Assembly: GCA_009760885.1 (NCBI GenBank)
Contig: CM019716.1
Coordinates: 1,741,501 to 1,805,500, forward strand
DNA length: 64,000 bases
Reading direction: 5' to 3'
Origin: Achatina immaculata
Lineage: Eukaryota; Mollusca; Gastropoda; Stylommatophora; Achatinidae
Position 1 is the first letter of the stretch. Every line of letters starts with the position of its first letter. This document shows, piece after piece, positions 24,854-39,800 of this stretch. A model generated the notes under the pieces. It was not told the DNA's origin and made no database searches. It worked only from the letters and a program-made list of their open reading frames with translations. The translations under genes and the position numbers were made by a program.

Positions 24854-27800
24854 TTCTCAGTCATGTTTTCGCGAACTTACAGGAAAAACTGGGTTTGTTA
24901 GAGAAGGAATTATCATTTGACGTGACCTTTCCAGGTCCCTCTCACACCCTCCCTGAATGCAACGCGGTCTGGAGCAAGTTGACCACGGAATGACATATGT
25001 AATATTTTCAGTTGTTAGTGATATATTTCTGACTAAATGAGATGTTCTTTATTAATATCGACTTTGTCTTCTCACACATCCAGATTTCTGTTGTTTTAGA
25101 TTAGGTTCCACAAACATTGCCACTTCTATAATCAGGGGAAGTCCGATGAAATGTTCTCTACAGAATTCTTTTAATTTGTACTCGAAGTTCAAAACGTATC
25201 AATTCCTCATAATCCCTTGAATCACTTGAAACACATCTTCAATCTGTCCTAAAACTACGCTTCAAACTGCTTTTCCTGAGTATCTATTGCTCTAGGTGTC
25301 CATCTGTCGTTACATACGTCTTCTTTCTCTCTCGAGTCTTCTCTGTAGTGTGTTCTCCTTCTGCTGTTCTTCTCTGATTCTCTGTCCTTCTCTTTTTCTC
25401 TTGTGTGGACCGGTCTCAGTTCACTGACCGTCCTTGTTCCACCGTCTTCAGGCTCCGTCCTCTGTCTCTTCTTCTTCCTCGTTCCCCCCTGTACTTGGTT
25501 CCTCTTCGCTCACCTTTTTATCTTCAAGTCCAGCTTGATGGATTAACCAATAACTGTTTTGGCTCCACCCGTCATATGTTCACTGGTTCCCATGAGCTTT
25601 CTGATTGTCCGTCATTCAAACTGCCCCGTGACTTGTATGTCGTAAGTCAATTGTCCAATAGGGCACGCCTCTAAATATTTAATTGGTCAGCTGGCCGAGT
25701 TGGTCACTCCTTTATTTAAAAACCGTGTGCAATCGCGTCTCACCGCGTGTCAAGTGTCAACTCCGTCTATACAAATGTTATTTACCTAAGTAAATGTTGC
25801 TATTTCCTGTTGGAGGTTTTATTGTGTCCTCGCTTTTCATTGTGTCTGTCCTCTCTATTCGTCTTTTCTATTTTGTTTACTCGTGTCAACGTCCAGTCAC
25901 TGCTTTGTTATCACTGGACCATCCTACTTTCTGGCGTCTTTCCTCTAATGTGTCAGCGTCACAGAGTCTCGTCTTTTTCTAGTCACTGTTTCCACTGTTT
26001 ACTTTTGTCCGCGTCTTGCTCTAGTGTCATGGAAGTTCTATACCTTTCTCTTCCTTTCCTCTCCATTTTTCTCTGTCGCTATTCGATGTTTCTATTTTCT
26101 TTACAGTATATTTTCATAATCATATTCATCAATAATAATAATAACAACAACAATAATCATTACTTACAAGGCCATGCTACACATATTCCGTTATGTCCTG
26201 AGTCCATCTGCGGCGAGGTCACCCAGACGAGGTCACCCCCCCCCATTTTTCCCTTGCTGGCCACTATGTCTTTTATTATCAGAGTCTCCAAACCACTGTG
26301 TCTCTTGATGTGAGAAATACGTCTGCATTAACCACCTGTTGTATACCTACTAACTGTTCCTCTTTTCTTGTGTACATCTTTTGTCAAAAGCATGTTAATC
26401 ATCTCGTCACCTGTGTACAAAACTACCTGTTACATTCAGGGAAGCCTTCAGTCGAATCTTAGCCACAGTATTAGGCATACCTGTCTCCGCCAGAAAGTGT
26501 CAGCGTCTGCTAGAACGGATGGGGTTTTCCGACCGCCAGATCATATCCTTCCCAGAGTTCTTCGCTTGTTTCAGGTAATACAAACCACATTTGCAATAGT
26601 TTAGATCTGAAAAAAATGTGCTTTTTCAATTAATTATGAGAAATAGTTTGCACGCTGACTAACTTTTTGTGAAAAATATGGTTTTCGGACAAATCCCATA
26701 ATGCTAGTAGGATTAAATCTAGTTTAACCAAGTGAACATATTCAAGAAATTAGACCACCCAAATATTTAATTTAATTTAGTCAAATCAGACACATACACA
26801 TACTATATTCTCGACTGCGATAAATCTAATGCTTTCATTTTATTATTTTGCCATTGTCGTTTCCTCTGTCACTACTCACAAACTGATGTATCTTTTTTTT
26901 CTCCTTGTGAAAATTTCATACTTCTGTCGTTCCTCTTTGCGAAACTTTCATACTTCTACGGTTTCTGTTTGAGAAACGTTGATACTTCTATTAATTCTTC
27001 TTGTGAAACTTTCATGCTTCTATGGTTTCTGTTTGAGAAACGTTGATACTTCTATTAATTCTTCTTGTGAAGCTTTCATACTTCTATGATTCTTCTTCTG
27101 AAACTTTCATGCTTCTATAATTCCTCTTGTGAATTGTTCACACTTCTATGATTCCTCTTGTGAAACGTTCATACTCCTACAATTTATATTGTGGAACTTT
27201 CATAATTTTATAATTCCTCTTGTGAACTTTCATGCTTCTATAATTCCTCTTGTGAAACTTTCATGCTTCTATGATTCGTCTTCTGAAAGCTTCATGTTTC
27301 TTTAACTTCTCTTGTGAAACTTTCATGCTTCTATGATTCCTCTTCTGAAAGTTTCATGTTTCTTTAACTACTCTTGTGAAACTTTCATGCTTCTATGATT
27401 CCTCTTCTGAAAGTTTCATGCTTCTATGATTTCTCTTCTGAAAGTTTCATGTTTCTTTAACTCCTCTTATGAAACTTTCATGCTTCTATGATTCCTCTTG
27501 TGAAACTTTCATGCTTCTATAGCTTCTCAACTCGCTTCTCTTTTCCTACTCTAACTATAAATTTACAAAAATCTGTTTAAAACGAGCAGAGAAGTGCCAG
27601 AATCCACATATCCACAGTGGATGGATCCAGTGCATCGACCAAAACGGAGTATGATTCCTATGAGTTCTCTACAGGCCCACGCCCATCTGAAAGAAAAGGT
27701 AAAACACAGGTGAGTCGGTTGCTTATAAAACTGCATGCATCACTGCTTTTGTAAAGATAGCTATAGGCAGGCAACTACACACAATTAAGCATATTATAAG

Positions 27801-30800
27801 CTCTCATTTTCAACAGGCTTGGCTGTAACATGAGTGTTAAAATCCATTATCTGCACAGTCACTTAGATCGCTTTCCAGAGAACCTTGGTGACTAAGCGAA
27901 GAGCAAGGTGAAAGATTTCACCAAGATATAAAAACAATTGAAGCCAGCTGCTAAGGAAGATGGGATACACACATGATGGCAGACTATTATTTAAATCTTA
28001 TGCAGGACTGTCCTGGCAGATCCCACTCTCGGAAGTCTTACAAAAGGAGCTTCTTGTGTGTCGAATGAGTGGAAACTTTGTATCATAAACTTGTACGTTT
28101 GGTATGAAATAAGTAGATTCTCATGTAGTGCACTTCTCTTTTAATTTTTAATGTTTCCATCATGCTTAAAAGATATTAATTTAAGCGCTTCATTAAAATA
28201 TCCAGATTTGTTATGGGCGAGCAGAGTGAAGAGTGATATACGGCATATGTTCTGTATCTCAAAAACTAGAGCTGATAAAGGAAAACTTGTGCCATTTTTT
28301 GGAATCAGCAGGTCAAGTGTATCCAGAAACAGGTCTAACATTTGAGGCAACAAAATGTGTTACCGGTGCAGTTATTTACATTAAGACCAGTAATTCTCAT
28401 ATTATAATATTCTTGTTGTTTACACACGGTCGGTAACTCTCAGGCATAACAGTAGAGTATTCTTATTGTTAAAGCAAGTTCGGTAACTTTCATAGTAGTC
28501 GTAAAATGCTGCCTACACAAGGTCCGTAACTCGCATAGTAATAATAAAAAGTATAACAGCTTCAAGAAACCCAAGACGAAACTAGATATGTAGATTAAGC
28601 AACACAATAAGACTTCAGACTTTCATCCCAGATCAGGATCATTATCCTAGCACTCGTATTACATCCGCAGGTGCTGCCACATTGTTCTTAACGAATCCCT
28701 TAGTTATCTGCAAGAAATCCTTCATGCAGGATTACAGCAAAAATTACAAGGAAAGTTTATAAAGAATACAGGGGGCAAAATATTATATGTCTTTAGCATA
28801 TTCTTTCACTCACTCACTCACTCACTCACTCACTCACGCACATATATGATCACATATCACTCATTCATTCACATATCGGTACTTTACTAATAATGCTTGA
28901 TTGACTAAGGCTTGGACAATGTTCCGACTACATCTTCTCCCTTATCACTCTGTAGGAGACGCATAATTGACTTCCTTTAACTTTACGAGAACAATGAGGG
29001 GACTCGGTACCGCATGATTGAGCTTCAAATTCGAACATGATGGAAATCCCGGTCTCAGTTCGTAATGTCGTGCATTAGAAAAACTGGAGAACGCGCAAAG
29101 GCCGACCGCTGCTCGCTACTCTAAGAGTAGGTAATGCCAAGTATTATCCTGGCACTGGCTGCAAAGAGCATCTAGTCCACAAGCCCTAGATAACTGTATA
29201 AATATCCAGCAGAACATAAACAACAGAAAGTATATAAAATGTTAACAGCGTGTCTGAAATCTTTGAGAGTTTATCATGTATATCTGTAAACAAGACTAGT
29301 TTACAGAGTGCAGTTATAAACCAGGGAGGTTGGCAGGGTGTATTTTTAACCAGTGCCGATTTATGACTTAGTGCTTTCACGTTTATAAGTTAAAGGTTTT
29401 TGAGGCTGGGGCAGCAAGTGCCCTCGCTGCCTTTCTGTTCAAAGGGAAACCCGGATTATCCATCTATTGAGACCTAATCGACCTTGATGTCTCTTGATCC
29501 AAAAAAAAAAACTTCACCTCAATGGGGAATCGAACTGATACCCCCTGGTTGGCAAAATGGGATGGGGGGGGAGTGACAACCACCACACACCTTCATGCCG
29601 ATTTACAGAATGCACCTGCAACATTAGATAGTTGTGGTAAAACGTTTGGATTAGTCATTCATTCATTCATTTTCATGTCCCTTGCGGAACTTTGCCTCCC
29701 TAACAGCACTCCTGTAGGCCTCTCGGTTGTGAGAAAGATGGCCTGCTGCTGATGCATCCATTTGCAGATCATCAACGATGTCTTGCAGCCATCTTCGCCT
29801 TGGTCTTCCTCTCTTCCTTTTTCCCTTTATGTACCCTTCCAAGACAGTTTTCTCTAGATTATCATGACGTTTAAAGTGTCCAAAATATTAAAGTTTTCTC
29901 TCTTTAATCCTCTTTACTAGCCAACCTTCTTCAGTATTAAGTTCTTGTAGTGTGGATATATTTGTTCTTTTTTGTGTCCATGATATTTGAAAAACTCTTC
30001 TGTAGCATTTACATTCAAGGGCATTTATGTGTTTCTCAGCTTTTTGTTAAGTGTCCAGATCTCAAAGGCATATGTTGCGAAAGTAAAGATGCATGCCCTT
30101 AAAAATCTTATTTTTGTAGTTCTGTCTGTTCCTCTCCACAGATTCTTTAGTTGTTTTACTTTCTGAAGAGCGATAGATGTCCTCCTTTTAATTTCCCTCA
30201 TTGTATCTCCATTATTAGTTAGCAGTGATCCAAGATATTCAAAACTCTCCACTTCTTCCAGTTTTTCCTCGTTATACATATTTCAACTGCCTTGTTTATT
30301 TTGTCAGTTGTCATCAGTTTAGTTTTCCTTGTCACGTGTGGTAAAACGTTTGAATTAGTCACGTGCTCCGAAATAATCCTGCTCCTAATGTCATTCAATA
30401 ATTCACAGTTCCACTACAAAATATCTCCAGACACTCCTTACAACCTGCAGCTGCTGGCGATGTAGACTAAACAACTGAAGTAGCTCTGTACACAAACTCC
30501 ATTACTCTAACAGCATCTCCGATTACAATGCCCACAGATTTCTGTCCCTGGCTGACCTGTTGCCTCAAGCAAACCCTGGAGGATCGGATCACATCACGAA
30601 GACAGAATTCCAGCAAATGCTCAATAGGATGAATCTTTACATGAACGATTCAGAATTCGAGAAACTCTGGATAAGGTATGGATATTGAGCGCTTGTAATT
30701 TAAAGAAGATCATGGGACTGGACTGTTAGCATTCTTGAAAAAGTATATAAGGTTCAAGTCCTACTTGGTAACTTGAATTATTTTTGTAAGACATGATTCT

Positions 30801-33800
30801 CTAACTGGTGGAATTCTTTCTATTAATCTCATCTAAGCTTACAGGAAATCGAACGAAAATTAATGTCAAGGATTTTGAGAAACTGCCTTATGTTTGTAGG
30901 GTCAGTGTGGAAAATAGTGAAGATTCTGAATACTTCAGTTATGTGCAAAACAATAAAAGATTAACCCAAAGTGAAATTTCTTCTCAGTGATTCTGTGCAG
31001 GAGGACGAGAAACATAATCAAAATATCAAGAAAGGAAGTATTTAAGGTTAAAGATACAGCGAAGATATCTACCTTCACATTCTCCAGGCTACCTAATATG
31101 TGAAATAATCGACCTCATGTGACAGAGCAAAGGATTCAACTGAAACCAGCTTCAAAAATTCTTGAAATGAACTTGAGTTATCTGTTTTTATTTAAATCAT
31201 GGCAAAATTCGGTCTTAATGAAATCTAATGTGAAGCAACCACAGAAATATCACATACAACACATTTAAGAATACCAGAAGACGACCACAATCCTTAGTTT
31301 AGACACGTAACGGTAGGACTAAGTACTTCACATGATGTACAGTTTCATTTTTTTTTCATATATAGTACAGGGTGTCTGGAAAAAAGAATTCAGCATATTT
31401 TATGTTGCTAATGTTTATCTTACAAACTCGTTTTTTTAAAAGAATTGTTGATGGAACTTACGAAAGGGTTTATAATCCCGGAGTTTTTAAAAACTCTATT
31501 CTGATGTTCCTTTACAGGTGAGTAATTGATTTCGTTTCTGAAAAGAAAAATAGAAAGTAAACATGTATTGTACTTTTTTTTTCCTAATGCGTTGCCATGA
31601 CTAAAAAAAGAAACAAAGACAAACCCTTTTGCAAGCGCAGTACTACATTACTGATGATAGAGCATGATTCAAGTTATTTTAATTGAAACATCTCTTTAAC
31701 ATCTGTAGCGAGCATCTATGTTGAAATGTTTGAAACATATTTACAGCCCAAACCCTGGATATATATTTTTTTTTGGATATCCTGCATTTATATACCAAAG
31801 ATATGTAACAAAACCACACAAAAAAAACGCTACAAAACACACTAGGTCTAATCGTTGAACTTTGAGACGCGGTAATGCCAAGTATTATTCTGGCATTGGC
31901 TGCAAAGAGCATCTAGTTCATAAACCCTAGATAACAATACAAATATCTATCAGAATATAAACAATACAAACTATATATTGTATTACCTTCGTATCTGTAA
32001 TCACGTATTACAAACTATGCTTCTGTCAGCAAAGGTAGAAAAAAATGGCGTAACGTTCACATTCTCGTGTGCTCTAACGCAAAATGAAATGTTTTCTTAG
32101 CAAATGAACACATTTATTGCCCTTGCTTTGGGGATCGTTGACTTTTGTGTATTGTGCCACTTCTTCAGATACGAGCCCGACAACAAAGGCACCATCAGCG
32201 CGGAGAGGTTGTTGCATGCTCTGGGAATAGAACTGAAGAACCAGTCTGCAGAAATATCCAAGAAAAGGAATCATAGTTTGGAGGTCGAAACTCAGTTAGG
32301 CTTGACACAAACTGCTGACCTAGGTATGAAGTCAATACTCAGTTAGACTTGACACAAACTGCTGACCTAGGAATGAGGTCAAAACTTAGACTTGACATAA
32401 ACTGCTGACCTAGATATGAAGTCAATACTCAGTTAGACTTGACACAAACTGCTGACCTAGGAATGGGGTAAAAACTTAGTTAGACTTGACACAAACTGCA
32501 AACCTAGGTATGAGGTCAAAACTCAGTTAGACTTGACACAAACTGCTGACCTAGATTTTGGAGATTTCTTAGATGTTGGCTACAATTTCTGCAAAAATTG
32601 TTGGAGAAAGAAACGCTAATTTTTTTCAATTAAACGCACGCTTAAATAAATCCTGGATCACGCCATCGTGTGAGATCTTATCATTTAGAGCCGGGTAATC
32701 CCGCTTATTTTTCGATATTCTCAGAAACTTCCGCAACACACCTGCAGATCCTTGGCAGAACGAGCGCATACCGCAGCACACGGGTTTACAATTCGCAGAT
32801 CTACGAGATTAAATTCTGTTTAGAATGTTGAAAAGCTTCGAAAGCAAATCGGTTCATCTCCTTCATTTTCCGGTGTTGGAAAATGACTTTGTTTTTTGAC
32901 AACCTGTATATATTTACACCGTTGTTGGCGTACTTCGTTCTTGGTTTAATGTGCCTTGTCATAGCCAGATAATAATATAGGAACGCACACAATAACCTTG
33001 AAATGAACTGTGACCATTCCTCTTACAGTCTGCTTCGTAAAGCTTTAGAAATAGAATTGTGGTGTCACTTTCATTGGAACAATTTATGCTAGTCAAATAC
33101 CAAAGACTACTAAAACCAGCGGAAGTATTAACATGTTGTAGTCACTACAGGACACAATATATGACGTTCTAAGACGCCATTTAAAAGAAGATAATAAAAG
33201 AACGATACCCTTAACACGTCTATGACAGTGACAGGTTTCATGACAGTGATAGGTTTCATGACAGTGACAGGTTTCATGACAGTGATAGGTTTCATGAGAG
33301 TGACAGGTTTCATGACAGTGACAGGTTTCATAACAGTGATAGGTTTCATAACAGTGATAGGTTTCATAACAGTGACAGGTTTCATGACAGTGATAGGTTT
33401 CATGACAGTGACAGGTTTCAACAGACAAGCTCGGGTGTAAAATGCAAATGGATTCCTTTGTAGTTTTAGATGAGGGTCTCTTAGACGAATTATGAATAGG
33501 ATACTTCTACGGCTATTTCCTTTTCGTTGAATACAAAACGTGCTGACGTATTACCTTCATCTTATATTCTGGATACAGTTTTTTGAGTACAGTGTATTAA
33601 TATTTAACTGCCTGTTCAATGTTACTGTCCATAGCCCAGAACTCCGCTTCCTCTTGGAAGAAGAAAGAACTAGAGAGACGCCAAGAACTGAACGTGGAAA
33701 AATGGCTGAAGAACAAGTTCAGGAAGGGGTTCTTTGATATGAGAGACGCTTTCGAGAAGAAGGATACGGAACGCACGGGCCTGGTAAGCATTGTCTGTTC

Positions 33801-36800
33801 TTGAAGGAGAACAAGATGACTGTGTTAATGTGATGCCCGCCAGGGTTAGCCAGGATCCTGTCCTACCTCCTCGCGAGTGCTCGTTGTAGCAGGAGACGTC
33901 GTGAAGATGTCCGAACACAAACATGATATAGAACTGGAAGCAGGTAATGGCGAATAGCTCTAGCACCTGTGACGGACCCAGTATACAAATTTCCTAGTAG
34001 ACTTCATCTAACACTTCTATTGCTTTGTTAGTAGCTAGGCTGATCCAGTTACTAAAGAACGGTGGAATATGGTCTTGACCAGATGTGGTTAATCAGGTGT
34101 GATAGGCATGCGGCCACAAGAGCACAGTCATGTTTGGTCTCTTTTATAAGTTCAAAACAAAGACAAATTTTGTCCGAGATAGTCCCATAGGGTGAAAGTG
34201 CGAGATATAATAGAAAGTCAAAAGACGACATCAACACACGAGATATAATAGAAAGTCAAAAGGTTTAGGACGACATCAACACACGAGATATAATAGAAAG
34301 CCAAAAGGTTTAGGACGACATCAAGATGTCCAAGGTCGGGCACAAAGAAGAAGGTCATAAGAACGTGTAAGCTGACATACACCAGGTCACTAGTTTATCT
34401 GTACTGTTAAAAAAAAGGCAACAAATACAATGTTGCAATTTAAACTGAAGTTTGCTGATCAGACAAGGGCAAATTGCCTGAAACGTTCACTTGGACATGA
34501 ACTTCATATGGTGACCTGAATTGAATCAGCAGATGATTCATGAGCACAGAAAAGCGACACTAGTCAAAACAGCATTTTTGACAATAACTCATGACAGGTT
34601 CACGAGAATCCTTTGAAATTTACTGAACATAAAACTCACTGACCATGTTATTGAATGCCTATAAAAGATTGACGCTCCTCGAACCAATTCATTTGAAAAT
34701 TAAATGAGCAGGTATGTCTCATCTCACTACAGAACAACGACTCATCATCATTGGACGTTTACAGACTGGACAGTCACAAAGTGTAGTGGCCAGACAATTT
34801 AAAGTGGTTAGAAGTACCATTAGTCGCCTTTGGAGATGATTTCAAGAAACTGGCTCAGTTGCAGACCGGCCGCGCAGTGGAAGACCCATAGTCAGAACTC
34901 CTGCAGAAGACCGCTTCATACGGCTGCGTCACCTCAGGAATCGATTTGCATCTGCGTCCTCAACAGTCCAGTCAATGACAGCAGCTCGTCGAATTTCAGA
35001 TCAAACGGTCAGGAACCGGCTGCACGACGCCGGTATTTGGGCTAGAAGACCCTACAGAGGTCCTGTTCTTACTGACCGGCATCGCCAGAACCGACTGCAG
35101 TGGGCAAACCAGCATCGTCATTAGACAGTTTCGAATGATTGGAGAAAGGTTTGATTTAGTAATGACTCATTTTTTTCTGCTCCAGCGACACGATAGACGG
35201 AGAAGAGTTTACCGCAGAGTCCATGATAACTACGTGAATGAAGCTCCTCCACATGGTGGTGGAGGTGTATTGGTGTGGGGGACGATCAACTTCATGGGAA
35301 GGAGTGACCTGGTTCAAACTGAAGGAAGCCTGAATGCCTAACGATACGTCGCTGAAATTCTTCTTCCTTACGTCCTTCCACTTCTGGCTGCACTGTGGTC
35401 GATTTTTCCAGCAGGATAATGCTCGGCCTCATGTGGCACAACTCACCACCCAGTTCCTCGCTGACAACAACGTTCAGACCATTCCGTGGCCATCCATGTC
35501 ATCAGACTAATAGAACACTTATGGGATGAACTTAGCTGACAAGTCCGCCAGCGAGAGGTGGTGCCAACCAATCTCCGACAGTTGTCTCTTGCACTGAGGG
35601 AAGAGTGGGCAGCCATCCCACAGCAACAGATCCAGCTGCTAATCGGATCCATGTCAAGGAGATGTCGTTCTCTGATACATGCCAGAGGAGGCCATACACT
35701 TTACTGAAACTGAGGCCTCAGTCGGAAAGAATAAAAGTCCAAACCAAATTTAATGAACATAATTTAATTGCTAAAGTCTTAAAGTTTCTTCATGCCAAGA
35801 TTGAAACATTAATTTCGTAAAATAAAATTTTGATACAAGTTTGAAATTTAGTGTCCATTATGACTACAGTAATTGTTGGGTTTCTTTTTTTTAACACTAT
35901 ATAAGTTTACTCTTAACAATCCACCTCCTACGCTGACCTACTTCTACTCGTTCTATTTCAGGTGACCTTCCCCGATTTCCTGGACGTACTGGGTCAGTTC
36001 GGGATGCAGCTGGAAAAGAACTTGTTGGTAGCTTTCTTAAATCGTTGCTCTGTCAAAGTCATGGGCAAGAACGTGCCGTACAGGGAATTTCTTAGCAGGT
36101 TCCAGCACAGAGGAGATAAAGGAGTGGCCCACCCTGTACTGCAGGAAATCAAGAACAGGTAAGTGGTTATTTATTTTATAAAAAGGTATTTTATAGAAGG
36201 AATGTATTCAAAGCTGTTGTGTTTGGTTTACTGTGTAAGCTAAGATACAGGCAAAAAAAAAGTTAAGTTCTATCGAGTCCTTGGTATTTATTTCTCCCAT
36301 TCAGTAGTGCATGAACCAATAGGCTAAACAGTTTAAACGTAGAGACCCCGAAGAGCAGGGGGCCAGCGTGAAGGGATCTGAGGACATAGATTATAGTTTT
36401 CATGTGACAATCATTTATAATTATTGCTGCTACGTTAGCACGTTATGTTATCCAAAAGACAGTGACTATCTGCTCAACTTGTTCTGTGTAGTACCAAGCC
36501 ATTGTACTTGTAGGAGTTTAGATAATACCAATTCTAGACCTCCAGGCTTGGAAGCCCACTCCACCCCCTCCCCCAGCTGGCTCCCATGTGTGGTGGGTAA
36601 GTATGGCATTGTAAACATAATGTGATCCACCCCCCACCCCCCACCAACTCAACGGAAGTTGGGTTGAAAGCGAGCTGCGGGGTATAGGGGGGAGGGGGCT
36701 TCTAAACTGGGTGGTCCAGAATCTGTATTGTGTAAACTACTCTTGTAGTAATAACAGAGCTCATAATTTGAACAGAATCAAGCCATTTGTGGAAATCAGC

Positions 36801-39800
36801 CTAAATCCTCAAGCATTCATGCAATACAACAATACATTGACGTGCAGTACAAATCACGAAGTCTGATTAAATAATAAAACAATTTTAATCTCACATGAAC
36901 CCAACAACTACAAACAACTGGCACTGACAACCAACATGACATTAAGACATTATTCATCAATAAAGGCAAAACAATGCGAGGAACAATCAACGAAAATGCA
37001 AATTAAGTCATGCATAATATCTGTTAATAATGAAACTTCTCAGCTCTGCAATATTTACATTGTTGCTCTATGTACCTGGGGCCCTCAGCTCATTGGGGCC
37101 CTGCCTGTGCCATCCACCACGACTATATGTGCCATTGTGCTTTCATCTCCACAGACATTGCTGCCATTACCTACATCAACAGCATCTATATTGATGCAAA
37201 CACATGGTCAGTCTACGTGAAAAAGGACAATAGAAAAGCACACATGTTACCTATCCAATCAACAGAGAAAATCACAAGGAAATCAGACACAAAATATCTT
37301 CTTTCACGGAATGACACAAACAGACACGGGCAGAAAATAACTAACGATCACCATAATACACAGGAATGTACAGCACATCCATAAGCACAACTAAACAAGA
37401 CATCGCCCGGTCGTTGCTTCTATCTAACCTGATGCCAGCCAATGTTTCAATGTACTTATCCCCCCAGAAATCAACTACCAAATCACATGGACGGTGGCGT
37501 GGGCCAATGTGATACACCCCTCTACCCAAGCGTTTATCGTCCACACTGGTATTTTCAGCCCGTGTATAGTATTTTCATGCTTTGTTTTTTGATACTTCGG
37601 ACATTACACCGGATACATACTGGAGAAATTACATCCCATCTACACTCCAGACATTACTTGGGAAGCTCCACTTGAACAAAGTGATAAACTTGCACTACAT
37701 GGGAAGCTCCACTTTGAACAAAGTGATAACCCTACATTACTTGGGAAGCTACACTTCGAACAAAGTGATAAACTTGCACTACATGGGAAGCTACACTTCG
37801 AACAAAGTGATAACCCTACATTACTTGGGAAGCTACACTTCGAACAAAGTGATAACCTTACATTACTTGGGAAGCTACAATTCAAACAAAGTGATAACCT
37901 TACATTACTTGGGAAGCTACAATTCAAACAAAGTGATAACCTTACATTACTTGGGAAGCTACAATTCAAACAAAGTGATAACCTTACATTGCCAGGGAAG
38001 CTACACTTCGAACAAAGTGATAATCTTACCTAATTTAAATGCTTCTTATAAAAAGTAAACTAGTTTATATCTATTTTATCACATCAAGTGTTGCTAATGT
38101 ATTTTCCCTGTTCGTTTCTGCAGCACTAACCAAATCACAGACAACACAACTGAACCAGCCATCAGTGCTTTGGAGGATCAACTAAAGAACATGTTTCAGA
38201 AAGATTTCATTGCCTTGTTAGCAATGTTCAGGTAAAGTTTTTTGTTTGTTTTCGGGGGGGTGGGGGGGTCAGGTTTCGTGACCCTTTCATGCACTAGGGG
38301 GGTCAGGTTTCGTGACACTTTCGTGCACTAGGGGTCAGGTTTCGTGACACTTTCATGCACTAGGGGTCAGGTTTCGTGACACTTTCATGCACTAAGGGTC
38401 AGGTTTCGTGACACTTTCGTGCACTAGGGGTCATGTTTCATAACACTTTCATGCACTAGGGGTCAGGTTTCGTGACCCTTTCATGCACTAAGGGGTCAGG
38501 TTTCATGACATATTCGTGCACAAGGGGGATCAGTTTTCTTTACACTTTCATGCACTGGGGGGGGGGGGGGAGGGGTCAGGTTTCGTGACCCTTTCATGCA
38601 CTAGGGGTCAGGTTTCGTGACACTTTCATGCACTAGGGGTCAGGTTTCGTGACACTTTCATGCACTAGGGGTGTGAAGTGTTGCTGCCTTCACATAATTA
38701 GGCCGCAGCACTATGGGACCGGAACCTGTCCTCGTTGCCTGTTTTTTTTCAAGACGGGTACTCATTTCCTTAGGCATGGTCCTTCTCTCCCAACACCCCC
38801 CCCCCTTTTCATTCCAGTCAGTCCGAATAATATTCCCCCCCCAAAAAAAATGTGTAATCGAATCCTGGACCTTCTTGTTGACATGTGAGTACACTAGCCG
38901 CTGCGTCATCTAGGTACCCAGGAGAAGAGATTATATATGTCGCATTCTTTGTGCCTTCTACATTTAAATTCTCCAGCCTTAACTTCCAACATCTAACCTT
39001 GTTTACCCTCTCTCTCCCTCTCTCTCTCTCCCTCTCTCCCTCCCTCCCTCTCTCTCCTCTCTCCCTCTCTCTCCCTCTCTCTCCCTCTCTCTCCCTCTCT
39101 CTCCCTCTCTCTTCCTCTCCCTCTCTCTCTCCCTCTCCTCTCTCCCTCTCTCCCTCCCTCCCTCTCTCTCCCTCTCTCTCCCTCTCTCCCTCTCTCTCTC
39201 CCTCTCTCCCTCTCTCTCTCCCTCTCTCTTCCTCTCCCTCTCTCTCTCCCTCTCTCTCTCCTCTCCCTCTCTCTCCCACTCTCTCCCTCTCTCTCCTCTC
39301 CCTCTCCCTCTCTCTCCCTCTCTCTCCCTCTCTCTCCCTCTCTCTCCCTCTCTCTCTCTCCCTCTCTCTCCCTCTCTCTCCCTCTCTCTCTCTCTCTCCC
39401 TCTCAAACAACAAGACATAAACTACAAAACGCAACAAAAACAACACTTCGGCTCTGTACAGAAACATCACAAATAGAAAACTTTAGCGAGCACAAAACAC
39501 TAGGTCTTATTATTGACCAACATCTGACCTGGAACTTTCATGTGCAATGTCTAACAAAACTCATCGCACAAAAAGTATACCAATTAGCTAAAATTAAGCA
39601 CTTCATCGATCGAGACACTAGGACGACATACTACATATCTCATATACAAACACATTTAGACTATTGCTCAACAGTTTGGGATGGTTGCTCAGTGTCAAAT
39701 ACAAAGAGGCTTCGCATTCCAAAAGCGAGCAGTAAAGCTTATTAGTGACAAAGATCAAGCACAAACAACTAACCATCACAAACGTAACAAAATACTACCT

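Noticed and set aside
25405..26313. Ser/Leu/Phe-rich ORFs as membrane protein exons
   Set aside because: Produced by a CT-rich intron stretch; no splice sites or phases that fit neighbouring exons.
33093..33440. ORFs of the CHETYHCHET and MTVIGF types
   Set aside because: Translation of an 18-bp minisatellite in both directions.
38818..39470. Long Ser/Leu/Pro and Arg/Glu/Gly ORFs
   Set aside because: CT-rich low-complexity tract; any frame is open.
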